A DNA stretch of 41,629 nt from assembly GCA_021202525.1 (NCBI GenBank), contig JAJQCV010000060.1:1-41629 (forward strand). The letters run 5' to 3'. Shown piece after piece: positions 1-12,011 of this stretch; the first letter of the stretch is position 1, and every line of letters begins with the position of its first letter. Source of the DNA: Akkermansiaceae bacterium (GTDB lineage: Bacteria; Verrucomicrobiota; Verrucomicrobiia; Verrucomicrobiales; Akkermansiaceae). The notes under the pieces were generated by a model. The model searched no databases, was not told where the DNA came from, and saw only the letters and a program-made list of their open reading frames with translations. A program made the translations under genes and the position numbers.

Positions 1-179
1 AAAATAAACTTATTGAAACTTCCTTCATTTGTTTTTAAAAGCAGAAATGATTTCTTTTAAAGGGTTCTTTAAAAAATATTTGAATTGACGCCGGATTGAG
101 AATCCGTAAGGAATAAAATTTTATATTCTTTGCAATATACAGAAAGCAGGATCAGGGAAATGTGGCTGAGCGGACATGG

Positions 180-211
180 AAAAACCCTTTCCCGCACAAG
201 GCGGGAAAGGG
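180..211 (-). terminator. Rho-independent terminator of the autotransporter gene
   Basis: Perfect 11-bp inverted repeat CCCTTTCCCGC-acaag-GCGGGAAAGGG (185-211); on the minus strand it is followed by TTTTT (180-184). Lies about 45 nt past the stop at 256. Confidence 0.88.
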
Positions 212-255
212 CCTACCATAACCAAGTAAAAGCATGCGTTGAAACGCCGTCGTAC

Positions 256-3200
256 TTAGAAAGTGTAGCTGATGGCGCCGTTGATGCCGTGGGCGGTCAG
301 CTTGTTGCGGGTCTCGAACTGATAGCAGACGCGGGCTCCCCAGTTGCTGGAGAAGAGCACGTCAATGCCGGCGTTCAGGCGGAATGCGGTGCGGCCCATG
401 TTGACGCCGCGTACGTTCCATGCGCCCAGAGGCCCGGTGACATTGGATTTGGGATTCATGCGGCTTACATCCTGGGCCACGGCTACCGTCAGGGCCGGGG
501 TAATGGTGGTGCCGCCGTCCGTCTGATAGGCGCGGGCGATGGTGATGCCGGCCGGAATGGTCCAGTTCTGGGCCCGGGCGTGGTCGAAGGTGCGTCCATA
601 AGGACCACTTTCAGAGAACCCCTTGAGCTCGGAAGTCATGAATTCAATCCCGGTGTAGGGCGTCACGTAAGCCTTGCCGAGGGCGAAGCGTTCCGTCCAT
701 GTGGCGTACAGGCCGCCGCTGAAGGTGTCGGAATCGACATTGCCGTTGAGGTCGGAACCCATGATGTAGGAATTGCCCTTGAACTTGGAGCGTCCATAGG
801 CGCCGTAGCCGTCCAGGGTGAACTTGCTTTCCTTGAAGGGATGCATGCGTCCGTAGATCATGGCCAGGAAGGAGTCGACGTCATAGTCGGAACCGAAGTT
901 CGACTTGTCCTTGATGTCGCCGAAGCTCTGGCCGGCCGCGATGCCGATCAGGGAACCCTGTGCAGCCTTGTAGTCAATACCCACGGCATAGCCGCCGGCA
1001 TTGTACTTGTAGCCGGAAACTCCTCCGCGGGCGTCCTGGTCGTCCCAGATGCCCATGCCGCCTACCCAGATATTGCCGTTGCCCTTGGCAATCGTCTTGC
1101 GGGCGATCGGAGAACCCTTGGCGTCCACCACTTCAATGGTGTCTTCCGTCTGGCGCGCCATGGAGGCGGCGGACTGGATGCGGCCCAGGTCGGCGAAGCT
1201 TCTCAGGGTGCGGCTGGCAGCCCAGGTGAAGTTCACGATGTTTTCACCGCTGACGGACTGGATCATGTGGGCAGCCTGGTCGGCATTTGTCGCCCGGAAC
1301 AGTTCTTCGTAGAACTCGGCGGCGGGAGAACCGGCGACCGCGTTCAGACGGTTGTTTTCCAGACCGACGGCCGTGGTATAAACGTTGCCGTTGTAACCGG
1401 ACATGACACCGTCAATGCCTCTCATGTTCTGGGTGATGGTGGTGGTGCCGTCAACCGTTCCGGGAGCCATGGTGGTGGTCAGGAACAGGCCATTGAGCAG
1501 ACGACCGGAAATATCCGTGCCGTTCAGCGTCACCGTCACGCTTTCCGTACCCTTTTTCAGTTGGGAGGTCGGAACGGAATTGCCGTCGGAGTCGGAAACC
1601 TGGATGCCCACGCGGGAATCGTCCGTGAAGGTGGCCGGGGTGCCGAAGTCGAGAATGGAGCCGTCGCTCAGAAGCAGGGTGGAATCACCGCTGAAAGTGG
1701 CGGAAGCCCCCTTCATCGTGGAACCCTGGGCCAGAGTCACGCTGCCGGTCCGGATGTCGTACACGGTGGTGTCCGTGCCCATGACGGCGGAGTTGACGGA
1801 TTCAGGGCCTGCAACTCTTCCGGTGGTGGCGTCCGGTGTGCCGAAGGTGGCGTTCCCGATGATCAGGTTGCCTTCAAGCTGCTGGTAGGTGCCTCCGAAG
1901 GTGTCCGTGGCGCCCGTGCCGCCGTACACAAGGGTGCCGGCTCCGGTCTTGGTCATCACGGCGGCCTGGTCGGCGGCCCGTGAAACTGCGTCCGCGGTGG
2001 ATGCCGTGGGAGCCGCGGTAGCGATGCCGTCACTGATGTAGGTGTAGGCACCGGCGTCCGTGAATACGTTGATCTGGGTGTTTACACCCGCATGAACGGA
2101 ACCGCTCACGCCGTTGGCCGTATTGCCGGAAAGAACGGTGTTGGAACCGATGTACAGGGTCTGTCCGTCCGCCAGGTTGATAGCGGCCTTGTCGGCGTTG
2201 GTGGCGGTGTTGTTCAGCACCTGTGTACCGTCGCCGATGGAAATTTGTCCGCCTGCCGTCACGATGCCGTCAGCGGCGGAATTGCCGGTGATCAGGCTGT
2301 TTTCCCCGATGGCGATGTTGTCGTCAGCCGTCAGGGTGGCATTTCCCTTAACCGTGGTGTTCTGGCCGAGGGCAATGCTGCCTTCGATGGTATCCAGCAC
2401 TTCCGGAGTGCCGTCTACGGTGCCCCAGGAGCCGTCCGTATTGTTGTAAACGGTCTTGGTCAGGTCAACGGAGTCGGCCTGAACGGTGGTGCCGTTCAGA
2501 ACGGTGTTGTCTCCCAGGGAGATGTGGCCGCCGTTGGCTTTGATCGTGATGGCTCCCGCAGTCGTTTCACCAAGCACGATGCCTCCGGAAACGCTGCTGT
2601 CCATGGATTCCGTGACGGTTTTGCTCGTCTGGGTGCCGGAAGCGTCGAATCCTTCCGTCGTTACGGAACCGATGCCCGCATTGGAAGTCACGTCACCGTT
2701 CAGCGTAACCCTGGAATCCGGATCGCTGGTGATTTGTCCGGTTGCCGTGACGGCGCCCTGCAGGGACACATTGTCACCCAGTTGTACGGCTACTTCATTG
2801 GAGTCCTGATAAGAGGAAGAAGTCGTTTTCGTATAGGCCTGCCCTGTGGGAGGGGTCGCCGGATCCTGCGTAGTGGTGGCTACGCCGTCTACCGTGATGG
2901 TCTGGTCAATGGCAACGTTGTCGCCGACGTTCACCTGGCCGTTCGTGGATTTGATGGCCGTGCCGAAAACCTTGGGAGCCCTGGGGTCTTCAGATCCCAC
3001 GATGGAAATGTTCCGGCCGTCAATGGTGGTGTTCGAGGCGTTGGTGACAACGATGTCATTGGCGCTGCCCGTAGGTTCGCTCAGCGTAATGTCGTTGAAT
3101 TTGACCTGTTCGTTGACCAGATCGTAATTGAAATTGACCAGTTTGCCGCTTGCATCAGTCATCTGGACGGTGATGCTTCCCGTCCCGGAGATGGCCGCCA

Positions 3201-3417
3201 GCTGGGCCTTCTGTTCCTGTGTCAGCGTAATGTTGTCTGAACCGGCAGGAACGGTGATGGTGATGGTTGACGCTTCATTGGAAGCGGCAGCCTGGTTCCA
3301 GGCTGTCACCAGCGATTCGGCGCTGTTTGCAGTGTAGTCAGCCGCTGTGGCAACTGAGAAACTGCCGAGGCAGGCGATGACGGCTGCCAGCAACATCTGT
3401 GGGAGTCTTAATTTCAT
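256..3417 (-). CDS. Autotransporter outer membrane beta-barrel protein with beta-helix-like passenger
   Basis: 1053 aa; signal peptide MKLRLPQMLLAAVIACLGSFSVATAA; Thr/Gly/Asn-rich repetitive passenger (GxNTxxxGN motifs); C-terminal barrel with YGRMHPF..DGYGAYGRSKF..YVTPYTGIEF and terminal aromatic ISYTF. Confidence 0.85.
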   Translation of the reverse strand: MKLRLPQMLLAAVIACLGSFSVATAADYTANSAESLVTAWNQAAASNEASTITITVPAGSDNITLTQEQKAQLAAISGTGSITVQMTDASGKLVNFNYDLVNEQVKFNDITLSEPTGSANDIVVTNASNTTIDGRNISIVGSEDPRAPKVFGTAIKSTNGQVNVGDNVAIDQTITVDGVATTTQDPATPPTGQAYTKTTSSSYQDSNEVAVQLGDNVSLQGAVTATGQITSDPDSRVTLNGDVTSNAGIGSVTTEGFDASGTQTSKTVTESMDSSVSGGIVLGETTAGAITIKANGGHISLGDNTVLNGTTVQADSVDLTKTVYNNTDGSWGTVDGTPEVLDTIEGSIALGQNTTVKGNATLTADDNIAIGENSLITGNSAADGIVTAGGQISIGDGTQVLNNTATNADKAAINLADGQTLYIGSNTVLSGNTANGVSGSVHAGVNTQINVFTDAGAYTYISDGIATAAPTASTADAVSRAADQAAVMTKTGAGTLVYGGTGATDTFGGTYQQLEGNLIIGNATFGTPDATTGRVAGPESVNSAVMGTDTTVYDIRTGSVTLAQGSTMKGASATFSGDSTLLLSDGSILDFGTPATFTDDSRVGIQVSDSDGNSVPTSQLKKGTESVTVTLNGTDISGRLLNGLFLTTTMAPGTVDGTTTITQNMRGIDGVMSGYNGNVYTTAVGLENNRLNAVAGSPAAEFYEELFRATNADQAAHMIQSVSGENIVNFTWAASRTLRSFADLGRIQSAASMARQTEDTIEVVDAKGSPIARKTIAKGNGNIWVGGMGIWDDQDARGGVSGYKYNAGGYAVGIDYKAAQGSLIGIAAGQSFGDIKDKSNFGSDYDVDSFLAMIYGRMHPFKESKFTLDGYGAYGRSKFKGNSYIMGSDLNGNVDSDTFSGGLYATWTERFALGKAYVTPYTGIEFMTSELKGFSESGPYGRTFDHARAQNWTIPAGITIARAYQTDGGTTITPALTVAVAQDVSRMNPKSNVTGPLGAWNVRGVNMGRTAFRLNAGIDVLFSSNWGARVCYQFETRNKLTAHGINGAISYTF

Positions 3418-3682
3418 GCTTTTTTTATTTGTTTAATGATTAGGTGGTTACGCATTCGTGACAATCACGGCGTCCAGCATTTTAGATGATCCCTGCGAGC
3501 GCATGTTCACCAGGATGACAAGGAGGGTTTTGTTGGAACGGGTGTTTAAAATATTTAACAATGAAGTCATTGCATTTATATTTACCATGTGTCATTCATG
3601 ACGATGTTTTCATGATGGCCACGGAAAGAAATTCGTTTTAACCCGGAACAAATGAGTCTTTCTTTACAAAACAACTATACTA

Positions 3683-4555
3683 TTGATTATGAAAATTATA
3701 TGCACATGGATGGTATTTTTCCCGGGCCCTCTTTTGGTGTGTTCAATTAAAAATGTCTGCATGGGGCGGGAATATGCGGTGGATGTACGGGCCCCACAGG
3801 CCATCGAGGAAAATATGAGCCTGTTTGACCGATCAATGGTGCCCGGTCATCCGGACAAGGTGCTGGAGGAGCTGGAAGGTTTGGACAACCGTGACGGGTA
3901 GGGGAAGGCGGCGCCGGAAATCCGGCGGTACAAGCTGGAGTCGAGCATGAAAAATCCAGGGAAACACAGCAAAGATTTTTGAAGCTTGCGGAAGGAATGG
4001 GCGCGGAACCCGAATTCCTGATGTATTTCAAATATCGGTTTGACGGCTTTAATTTGGATGAAGACCTTGATCAATTAAGAGAAAAGGGAAAGGGAAGTCC
4101 GGAACGGATAGCAGCTGCCATTGACGAATGGGCGGAACATGAGAAAATACACTGCAGTTCTCCTTATACACCGCCTGTGCCAGCCTGGATAATATCACGC
4201 GTAATTGGGGGCTCGGGAAGGAACTTCCCGGTGACCGGCGGAGAAAGGCGGAAGCTTATTTGAGCCTGCTCAGGATGGCTTCCCGCTTTCGTCCTCAGGA
4301 ATTGGGGACATGCACAGAAAGCCCGTTTCCCAATGGGGGAGCCGGTGGGATGGCAAGCTGCCTTTCTTGAAGAGCATGGAACTGGAGCAGGATATGATGC
4401 GGGACAGAGTGCGTACGGCCTTCTTGTCACATATCCGTTACAGGTATGGCAAAGGGCTGGAGGACGTGGAGGAAATCCGTCAGCTTGTCCGCAATGCGGG
4501 GATGAGCGGCCAATTCATGAAAGAGGTGGAAGAGCGTTTGTCGGAGAAGGAATAA
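3683..4555 (+). pseudogene. Decayed gene for a hypothetical protein, broken by an in-frame stop and several frameshifts
   Basis: Successive protein-like segments in shifting frames: frame 2 ...VLEELEGLDNRDG(TAG)GKAAPEIRRYKLE..., frame 1 ...RETQQRFLKLAEGMGAEPEFLMYFKYRFDGFNLDEDLDQLREKGKG..., frame 3 YTACASLDNITRNWGLGKELPGDRRRKAEAYLSLLRMASRFRPQE..., frame 2 ELEQDMMRDRVRTAFLSHIRYRYGKGLEDVEEIRQLVRNAGMSGQF... Confidence 0.65.
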
Positions 4556-4567
4556 GGGTCGTCCTGA

Positions 4568-6577
<2,010 letters not shown>

Positions 6578-6657
6578 GTAGTTTCAGCGGCTGGCGGTCG
6601 GATGGTAGCGGCTGGGGATTTTTGAAAGGCTGTGCCTTCCGTTCTCCAGCCGTCTTT

Positions 6658-7977
6658 TTAAAAGTCCAGGTACATTTCAGCGCGGCGGTTTTCCTTGCGG
6701 GCTTCGTCGCGTTCCTCGTCGTTCGCGTTGGTGGAATAAGTGCGGCGCGGCTGGGATTTGCCGAATCCCCTGGTGACGATCCGCTCCGCCGGCACCCCGA
6801 ATTCAATAAGCTGCGCCTTCACGGCGGCGGCCCGGCGCTCGGAAAGTCCCAGGTTATAGCGTTCACTGCCCACGTCATCCGTGTGGCCGCTGATTTCCAG
6901 CTTTTTGCCGCCGTCCATTTTGATGGCTTCCGCCACAATCTGGAGCTGGCGTGCGGAACGCTTGGAGAGCGCGTCTTCATTGAAGCCGAAGAACAGGGCC
7001 AGGGAATCTCCGCCCTGCGGGTTTTTCACGATGGGGATGAAGAAGTCGTCCCCGGCGCCCTGCCGCTTGGTGTAGGCTTCCAGCATGCTGTCCAGGGAGG
7101 CTTCCGCAATAAGCCATTGGCCGTCCGTTTTCGCTACGGTCAGGCCCACGTTGCCGGCTTTCCGGCCCTGGGCGTCCTGCAGATGCACGAAGAACCCCGC
7201 GTTGGTGTCCGCCTCATAGGCGGTTTTGATCGGGGCGTCGTCCCGCAGGCGGAAAGTGCCTTCTTCAAACAGGATGCACAGGCCCGCCACGGTGGCGTCC
7301 TGCACTTTGGAGCCGTCCACGAATTTCCTGGCTCCGCGGAAGTCCGCCTTGGCCACGGCGTCCATGAAGGAGCTGACGATGCCCATCGGGTCGTTCATGA
7401 CCATGGGGGCCGCCTTGTCCTTGGCCAGATCCTGCTTGCTGGGGAGGGTGAGGGTGTCCAGCGTCCACTGCTGCTTGTCGTTGCGCTTCATGTCCAGGTA
7501 GCCGCGCGCGCCGCTGCTGAAGTTGAGCGTGTATCTGGCGGTGGGGTTGGTCCCCTGGTTGTTGGCGCCGATGCTGGTGATGCCGGGGGAGGACAGGCGC
7601 ACGTGGCGCGCCTCCATGAGTTCCCGGATGGTCCGGCTCTGGGCTTCCGTGACGGCCTGCTGCACTTCCAGGGCCTTCAACGTGTTCAGGTCCCTGTCCT
7701 GGATTACTTTGGCAATGGCCTGCGCCAGCGTCTGGGGGGAGCTGAGGTTGACCAGCGTTGCCGGGGTGGCGGTCTGCTTTTCAATATCGTCCCTGGTGAG
7801 CGGGTCCACGGTAGGCTGGGGCGTCACGGTCTGGCGCGCCGACTCTTCCGTAGTTGCCGCAGGGGGAGTGTGTTCGGGTTCCTCCTCCTGGCGGTTCATG
7901 AACAGGAAGACCAGGGCCAGGCTGCCCACGACCAGGAAGCTGATGATGAAAGCGGTGATGGTGGATGCGTTTTTCAT
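6658..7977 (-). CDS. OmpA-family (peptidoglycan-binding) membrane-anchored protein
   Basis: 439 aa; N-terminal TM helix (FIISFLVVGSLALVFLFM); C-terminal OmpA domain LEISGHTDDVGSERYNLGLSERRAAAVKAQLIEFGVPAERIVTRGFGKSQP...ENRRAEMYL. Confidence 0.9.
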   Translation of the reverse strand: MKNASTITAFIISFLVVGSLALVFLFMNRQEEEPEHTPPAATTEESARQTVTPQPTVDPLTRDDIEKQTATPATLVNLSSPQTLAQAIAKVIQDRDLNTLKALEVQQAVTEAQSRTIRELMEARHVRLSSPGITSIGANNQGTNPTARYTLNFSSGARGYLDMKRNDKQQWTLDTLTLPSKQDLAKDKAAPMVMNDPMGIVSSFMDAVAKADFRGARKFVDGSKVQDATVAGLCILFEEGTFRLRDDAPIKTAYEADTNAGFFVHLQDAQGRKAGNVGLTVAKTDGQWLIAEASLDSMLEAYTKRQGAGDDFFIPIVKNPQGGDSLALFFGFNEDALSKRSARQLQIVAEAIKMDGGKKLEISGHTDDVGSERYNLGLSERRAAAVKAQLIEFGVPAERIVTRGFGKSQPRRTYSTNANDEERDEARKENRRAEMYLDF

Positions 7978-7998
7978 TGGCGGTGAATGGTGAAGGGG

Positions 7999-9381
7999 TC
8001 AGTCTTTCAAAGCCTCCAGAAGTTTGGAATGGATGCCTTCAAAGCCGCCGTTGCTCATAACCAGAATAACGTCTCCCGGCTGGGCTTTCTTGCAGACGGC
8101 GGCTACGATTTCCTGCGCATGCCCGCCGATCAGGGCATCCTTGCCTAGCGCGGCCAGGTCGCCGGAAAGTTTGTGCAGGTCCAGGCGGTCTGCCAGCGCC
8201 ACCTTGTCCGGATGGTCCACGGCAGCGACCACGGGGAAGTCCGCCGTAGCGAGCGCCAGGGCCAGCTCGTTCTGGAAGATGTTGCGGCGCGTGGTGTTGG
8301 AGCGCGGTTCGAAAACGGCCCAGATACGGGCTTCCGGGTAACGCTGGCGCAAGCCCAGGATGGCCTGTTTGATGGCCGTGGGGTGGTGCGCGAAGTCGTC
8401 CACCACGGAAATGCCGTTCACGACTCCCTTGACTTCCTGCCGGCGCGCGACGCCCTCAAAGCGGGCCAGGGAACCCGCAAGCTGCTTGACGCTCAGCCCC
8501 GCGAACTGGGCGGCCGCGATGGCCATGGCCGCGTTGCGGATGTTGAATTCCCCGATCATGGGCACGTAATAACGGGTGCCTTCCAGTGTGAAGAGGCTGC
8601 CGTCCGTGGAGGTTTCCACGTCCAGGATGCGGATGTTGGAGCTGTCTGAAAAGCCCAGCGTCTTGACGGGGCAGGGCGCGCCCTTCACCACGTCCAGGCA
8701 GTTGGGGTCGTCTGCGTTGACCAGCGCCAGCCCGTTGCGGGGGATGATCTGGGTCAGGCGCCTGAAGCTGAGCTTGATTTCCTCCAGGGAATTGTAAATG
8801 TCCGCGTGGTCGAACTCGATGTTGTTGATGACTACCAGTTCCGGGAGGTAGTGCAGGAATTTGGAACGCTTGTCGAAGAAGGCCGTGTCGTATTCGTCCC
8901 CTTCCAGCACGGAAAAGTCGGAATCCGTGAAGCGTCCGCCGCGGCCCAGGTTGCGGGCGATGCCGCCGATCATGAAGCTGGGGTTCATTCCGGAGTCCTC
9001 CATCAGCCACGCGAGCATGGAGGTTGTGGTGGTTTTTCCGTGCGTTCCGGTCACCACGTAGTTGCGCTTGCCGCGCAAGAAGTATTCCTTCATCGTTTCC
9101 GGCAGGGAAAGGTAGCGCAGGCGGCGCTGGAGCACGGCTTCCACTTCCTCGTTGCCGCGGCTCATGGCGTTGCCGATGACGATGGCGTCCGCTTCCGCCG
9201 GAATGTTGGAGGCCCTGTAGCCTTCAAACAGCGTGATGCCTTCCTGTTCCAGAAAGGTGGACATGGGGGGGTACACATTGGCGTCGGACCCGGTGACGGT
9301 GTAGCCCCGGCGCGCCATGGCGGCGGCTACGGCCCCCATGGCGGTGCCGCAGATGCCCAGAAAGTGGAAATGCTTGTTCAT
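7999..9381 (-). CDS. mpl: UDP-N-acetylmuramate:L-alanyl-gamma-D-glutamyl-meso-diaminopimelate ligase
   Basis: 460 aa; Mur ligase with HFLGICGTAMGAVAAAMARRGYTVTGSD, VTGTHGKTTTTSML, EGDEYDTAFFDKRSKFLHYLPE, DDFAHHPTAI; Mpl-type rather than MurC. Confidence 0.92.
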   Translation of the reverse strand: MNKHFHFLGICGTAMGAVAAAMARRGYTVTGSDANVYPPMSTFLEQEGITLFEGYRASNIPAEADAIVIGNAMSRGNEEVEAVLQRRLRYLSLPETMKEYFLRGKRNYVVTGTHGKTTTTSMLAWLMEDSGMNPSFMIGGIARNLGRGGRFTDSDFSVLEGDEYDTAFFDKRSKFLHYLPELVVINNIEFDHADIYNSLEEIKLSFRRLTQIIPRNGLALVNADDPNCLDVVKGAPCPVKTLGFSDSSNIRILDVETSTDGSLFTLEGTRYYVPMIGEFNIRNAAMAIAAAQFAGLSVKQLAGSLARFEGVARRQEVKGVVNGISVVDDFAHHPTAIKQAILGLRQRYPEARIWAVFEPRSNTTRRNIFQNELALALATADFPVVAAVDHPDKVALADRLDLHKLSGDLAALGKDALIGGHAQEIVAAVCKKAQPGDVILVMSNGGFEGIHSKLLEALKD

Positions 9382-9413
9382 GTCAGGTAAGGAATGAATG
9401 CGCTGGATGCGTG

Positions 9414-10298
9414 TTATTTGGAAAAGGAGGGTGCGGAGACGCAGGAATCCGCCAAGGCCCGGTCCCGGCGGCGCACGATGCCGTTGGCGATGTCCGTGAC
9501 CATGCCGGCCAGCACGCGCGTCAGATGGCTGCCGGGCCTGTAGTCCGCCGGAGCGATGAAGTTCACGCGGTCGGAATTGGAAGCCAGGTTATAGCACTTG
9601 CGGAAACTGCGCCCGGTCTGGTCTTCCGGATTGTAGACGGCTACGGCGTGGCCGCCGTTTCTGCGCATGACGGTGAAGCAGGGAACGTCCGTGGGACCGT
9701 CCCCGATGTAGATCATGTTGGCGAAGGGGATCGGGCGCATGTCTTCCGGCATGTGGTCGTTTACGTCCTGGTCGTAGTCCAGCATTCCCTTGTTGATGCG
9801 GAAAAGGTACTGCGTTTTCGTGGTGTGGGAGATGACCCGCTTGGGAAAGTCGATGTGGCCGTTCACCTCGCTGAATTCGCAGCCGAAGACGGCCTTGAAG
9901 TAGGGACGCAGGGCGGACCCGTCAATCAGGGCCTTCAATCCGGAAGAGATGATGTAGTATTCAATGTTGATGCCCAGGTCCGCATGGAGGGGGGACAGGG
10001 TCATGGACGGGAACGATTCAAAAAAATCCGGCAGCCCGGGATAGAAGGTGAGGCGCTCGCCGAGCTGGGTCAGCCGCGCATTGCTGACGCGGTCCAGGGA
10101 AAGGGCGTCCAGCAGGCTCTTCATGTAAATCAGCTCCCCGTCCCATCCTTCCCGTTCTCCGGTGGCGTTGCACCTGGTCCAGAATTCCTCCGGGGAGATG
10201 CCAAACTCCGGGAAAATGGCCTGGTCCTGCATGTAGGACGGGCTCAGGGTCTGGTCGTAGTCGAAAACAAGGGCGATCGTGTTCTGGGGAGCGGACAT
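9414..10298 (-). CDS. HAD-family hydrolase
   Basis: 294 aa; DxDxT motif ([11 protein letters not shown]) and GDGxxD motif ([13 protein letters not shown]). Confidence 0.85.
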   Translation of the reverse strand: MSAPQNTIALVFDYDQTLSPSYMQDQAIFPEFGISPEEFWTRCNATGEREGWDGELIYMKSLLDALSLDRVSNARLTQLGERLTFYPGLPDFFESFPSMTLSPLHADLGINIEYYIISSGLKALIDGSALRPYFKAVFGCEFSEVNGHIDFPKRVISHTTKTQYLFRINKGMLDYDQDVNDHMPEDMRPIPFANMIYIGDGPTDVPCFTVMRRNGGHAVAVYNPEDQTGRSFRKCYNLASNSDRVNFIAPADYRPGSHLTRVLAGMVTDIANGIVRRRDRALADSCVSAPSFSK

Positions 10299-10322
10299 GG
10301 AAGATGAAGCGGAACGTGCGGT

Positions 10323-11069
10323 TTACATGCGGAACTGGTCTCCCAGGTACTGTTTGCGGGCGATGGGGTCGTTGGCGATTTCCTCGGAAGAGCCGTGCTT
10401 GATCACTTTTCCTTCAAACAGGATGTAGGCGCGGTCCACGATGTGCAGGGTTTCCCGCACATTGTGGTCCGTAATCAGGATGGAAAGCCCGTCCCTGTCG
10501 CTCAGTTCCATGACGATTTTCTGGATGTCGGAAACGGCGATGGGGTCCACACCGCTGAACGGTTCGTCCAACATCAGCAGTTTCGGATTCGTCGCCAGGG
10601 CGCGCGCTATCGTCAGGCGGCGCTTTTCCCCGCCGGAAAGCTGGATGGCCATGGAGCGGCGCAGCTTGGCGATGCCGAAGCGGTCCATCAGTTCCTGGGC
10701 GCGGTCTTTCTGCTGTTTGGCCGTCATGTCCTTGCGCGTCTGGAGAATGGCCATGAGATTGTCTTCCACGGAAAGCCGGCGGAAAATGGATTCCTCCTGC
10801 GGCAGATAGCCCATGCCGCGCCGGGCGCGCAGGTTCATCGGCAATTCCGTGATGTCCTCTCCGGCGAATATCACGCGGCCTTCGTCCGGCCGCACCAGCC
10901 CCGCCACCATGTAAAAAGAGGTGGTCTTGCCCGCCCCGTTCGGTCCCAGCAGCCCCACGATTTCCCCGTGGCCCACGTTCAGGCTGACCTGGTCCACGAC
11001 GGTCCGGGTCTTGTAGGTTTTGCAGATTCCTTCGGCGTTCAGCAGATAGTGGGAGGAAGAGTCGGTCAC
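10323..11069 (-). CDS. lptB: LPS export ABC transporter ATP-binding protein LptB
   Basis: 248 aa; GLLGPNGAGKTTSFYMVAGLVRPDEG, GMGYLPQEESIFRRLSVEDNLMAIL, LSGGEKRRLTIARAL, LDEPFSGVDPIAV; LptB-specific pattern. Confidence 0.96.
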   Translation of the reverse strand: MTDSSSHYLLNAEGICKTYKTRTVVDQVSLNVGHGEIVGLLGPNGAGKTTSFYMVAGLVRPDEGRVIFAGEDITELPMNLRARRGMGYLPQEESIFRRLSVEDNLMAILQTRKDMTAKQQKDRAQELMDRFGIAKLRRSMAIQLSGGEKRRLTIARALATNPKLLMLDEPFSGVDPIAVSDIQKIVMELSDRDGLSILITDHNVRETLHIVDRAYILFEGKVIKHGSSEEIANDPIARKQYLGDQFRM

Positions 11070-11998
11070 GGCTTGCGGGCGGGTTTTTGTTGTTTCCGTT
11101 CGGAGAGCTGCTTGTCCAGATCCCGGATGGAGGATTCGCCCCCCTGGGGGATGTAAACGTTCCCGTTCCCGTACACGCGGATGAAGCCGTTCCTGGCCTT
11201 GCTCTTGAAGATGGAGCCGCCGCGGGAAAGGGAGGGGTAGTTGCCCGCCAGAATGATTTCCCCGGTATTGGCATCGTAAGTGGCCTTTTCCGCCTTTGCC
11301 GTGCAGAGATTTCCGTCTTTGTCGGTATAACGCAGCACGACGTTGCCGGAGGCCGTGACTTTTTTGATGGAATTGAAGTCGAAATTGCCGTCGTTGGGCA
11401 ACACGGGGCCGGATTCGTCAATTTCCTTTCCTTCTTCCTTCCTGCGGTCGGAAGGCTTTTTCCTGCCCTTCTTTTCCACATACTGCAGGTAGATTTTCAA
11501 AGGGCCGGTGCAATCCAGGGAAAATTCCGGATTGCGGACATGCACGTTTTTCATGTACACCAGCAGTCCCTGCTCCATGTCAAAATACAGGCCGTCATCG
11601 TACGTTATTTCCGTGGGAGTCCCCTTGTCGGTTTTCTCCGTCGCGGAATCAGCGGGCGCGGTCGTGACCTCCGCGGGGGTGGCGTGAATGGAAACATTGT
11701 ATTTCTGCCGGAATCCGTTGAGTTGTTCGTCCACTTCAGCGTCCTGGGCATTGGAGGCGGAAAGGGCTTTCTCTCCGTCTTCCGTCAGGGGGGCGGAAGG
11801 GATGGGAGCCAGGTCTTTTTCCCTTTGGGCCGTTTCTTCCGCGGTCAGGGGGCGCACGATGTCCGCCGGAGGCTGGAAGGCGGGTTCAAGCATGGGGTCC
11901 AGCTCCTTGGGCAAAGGCTGGACGATGTGGGAGGGAATGTCGGATGCGCCGCAGGCAAAGCCTCCGGCCAGCGCCAGCAGGGTGAGAATTCGGATCAT
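11066..11998 (-). CDS. LptA/OstA-like LPS transport protein with N-terminal extension
   Basis: 310 aa; signal peptide; stop overlaps the lptB start by ATGA; C-terminal half has OstA-like pattern (VTASGNVVLRYTDKDGNLCTAKAEKATYDANTGEIILAGNYPSLSRGGSIFKS). Confidence 0.7.
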   Translation of the reverse strand: MIRILTLLALAGGFACGASDIPSHIVQPLPKELDPMLEPAFQPPADIVRPLTAEETAQREKDLAPIPSAPLTEDGEKALSASNAQDAEVDEQLNGFRQKYNVSIHATPAEVTTAPADSATEKTDKGTPTEITYDDGLYFDMEQGLLVYMKNVHVRNPEFSLDCTGPLKIYLQYVEKKGRKKPSDRRKEEGKEIDESGPVLPNDGNFDFNSIKKVTASGNVVLRYTDKDGNLCTAKAEKATYDANTGEIILAGNYPSLSRGGSIFKSKARNGFIRVYGNGNVYIPQGGESSIRDLDKQLSERKQQKPARKP

Positions 11999-12011
11999 GG
12001 TAAGGTGGCGG

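Noticed and set aside
82-140. Small inverted repeats (CGGATT-gag-AATCCG; GAATAAAATTTTATaTTC) at the left edge
   Set aside because: Short AT-rich palindromes with no linked gene visible; likely chance or part of an adjoining intergenic region.
130-1983. 617-aa plus-strand ORF
   Set aside because: Antisense to the confident autotransporter gene; low-complexity translation; overlaps the terminator hairpin.
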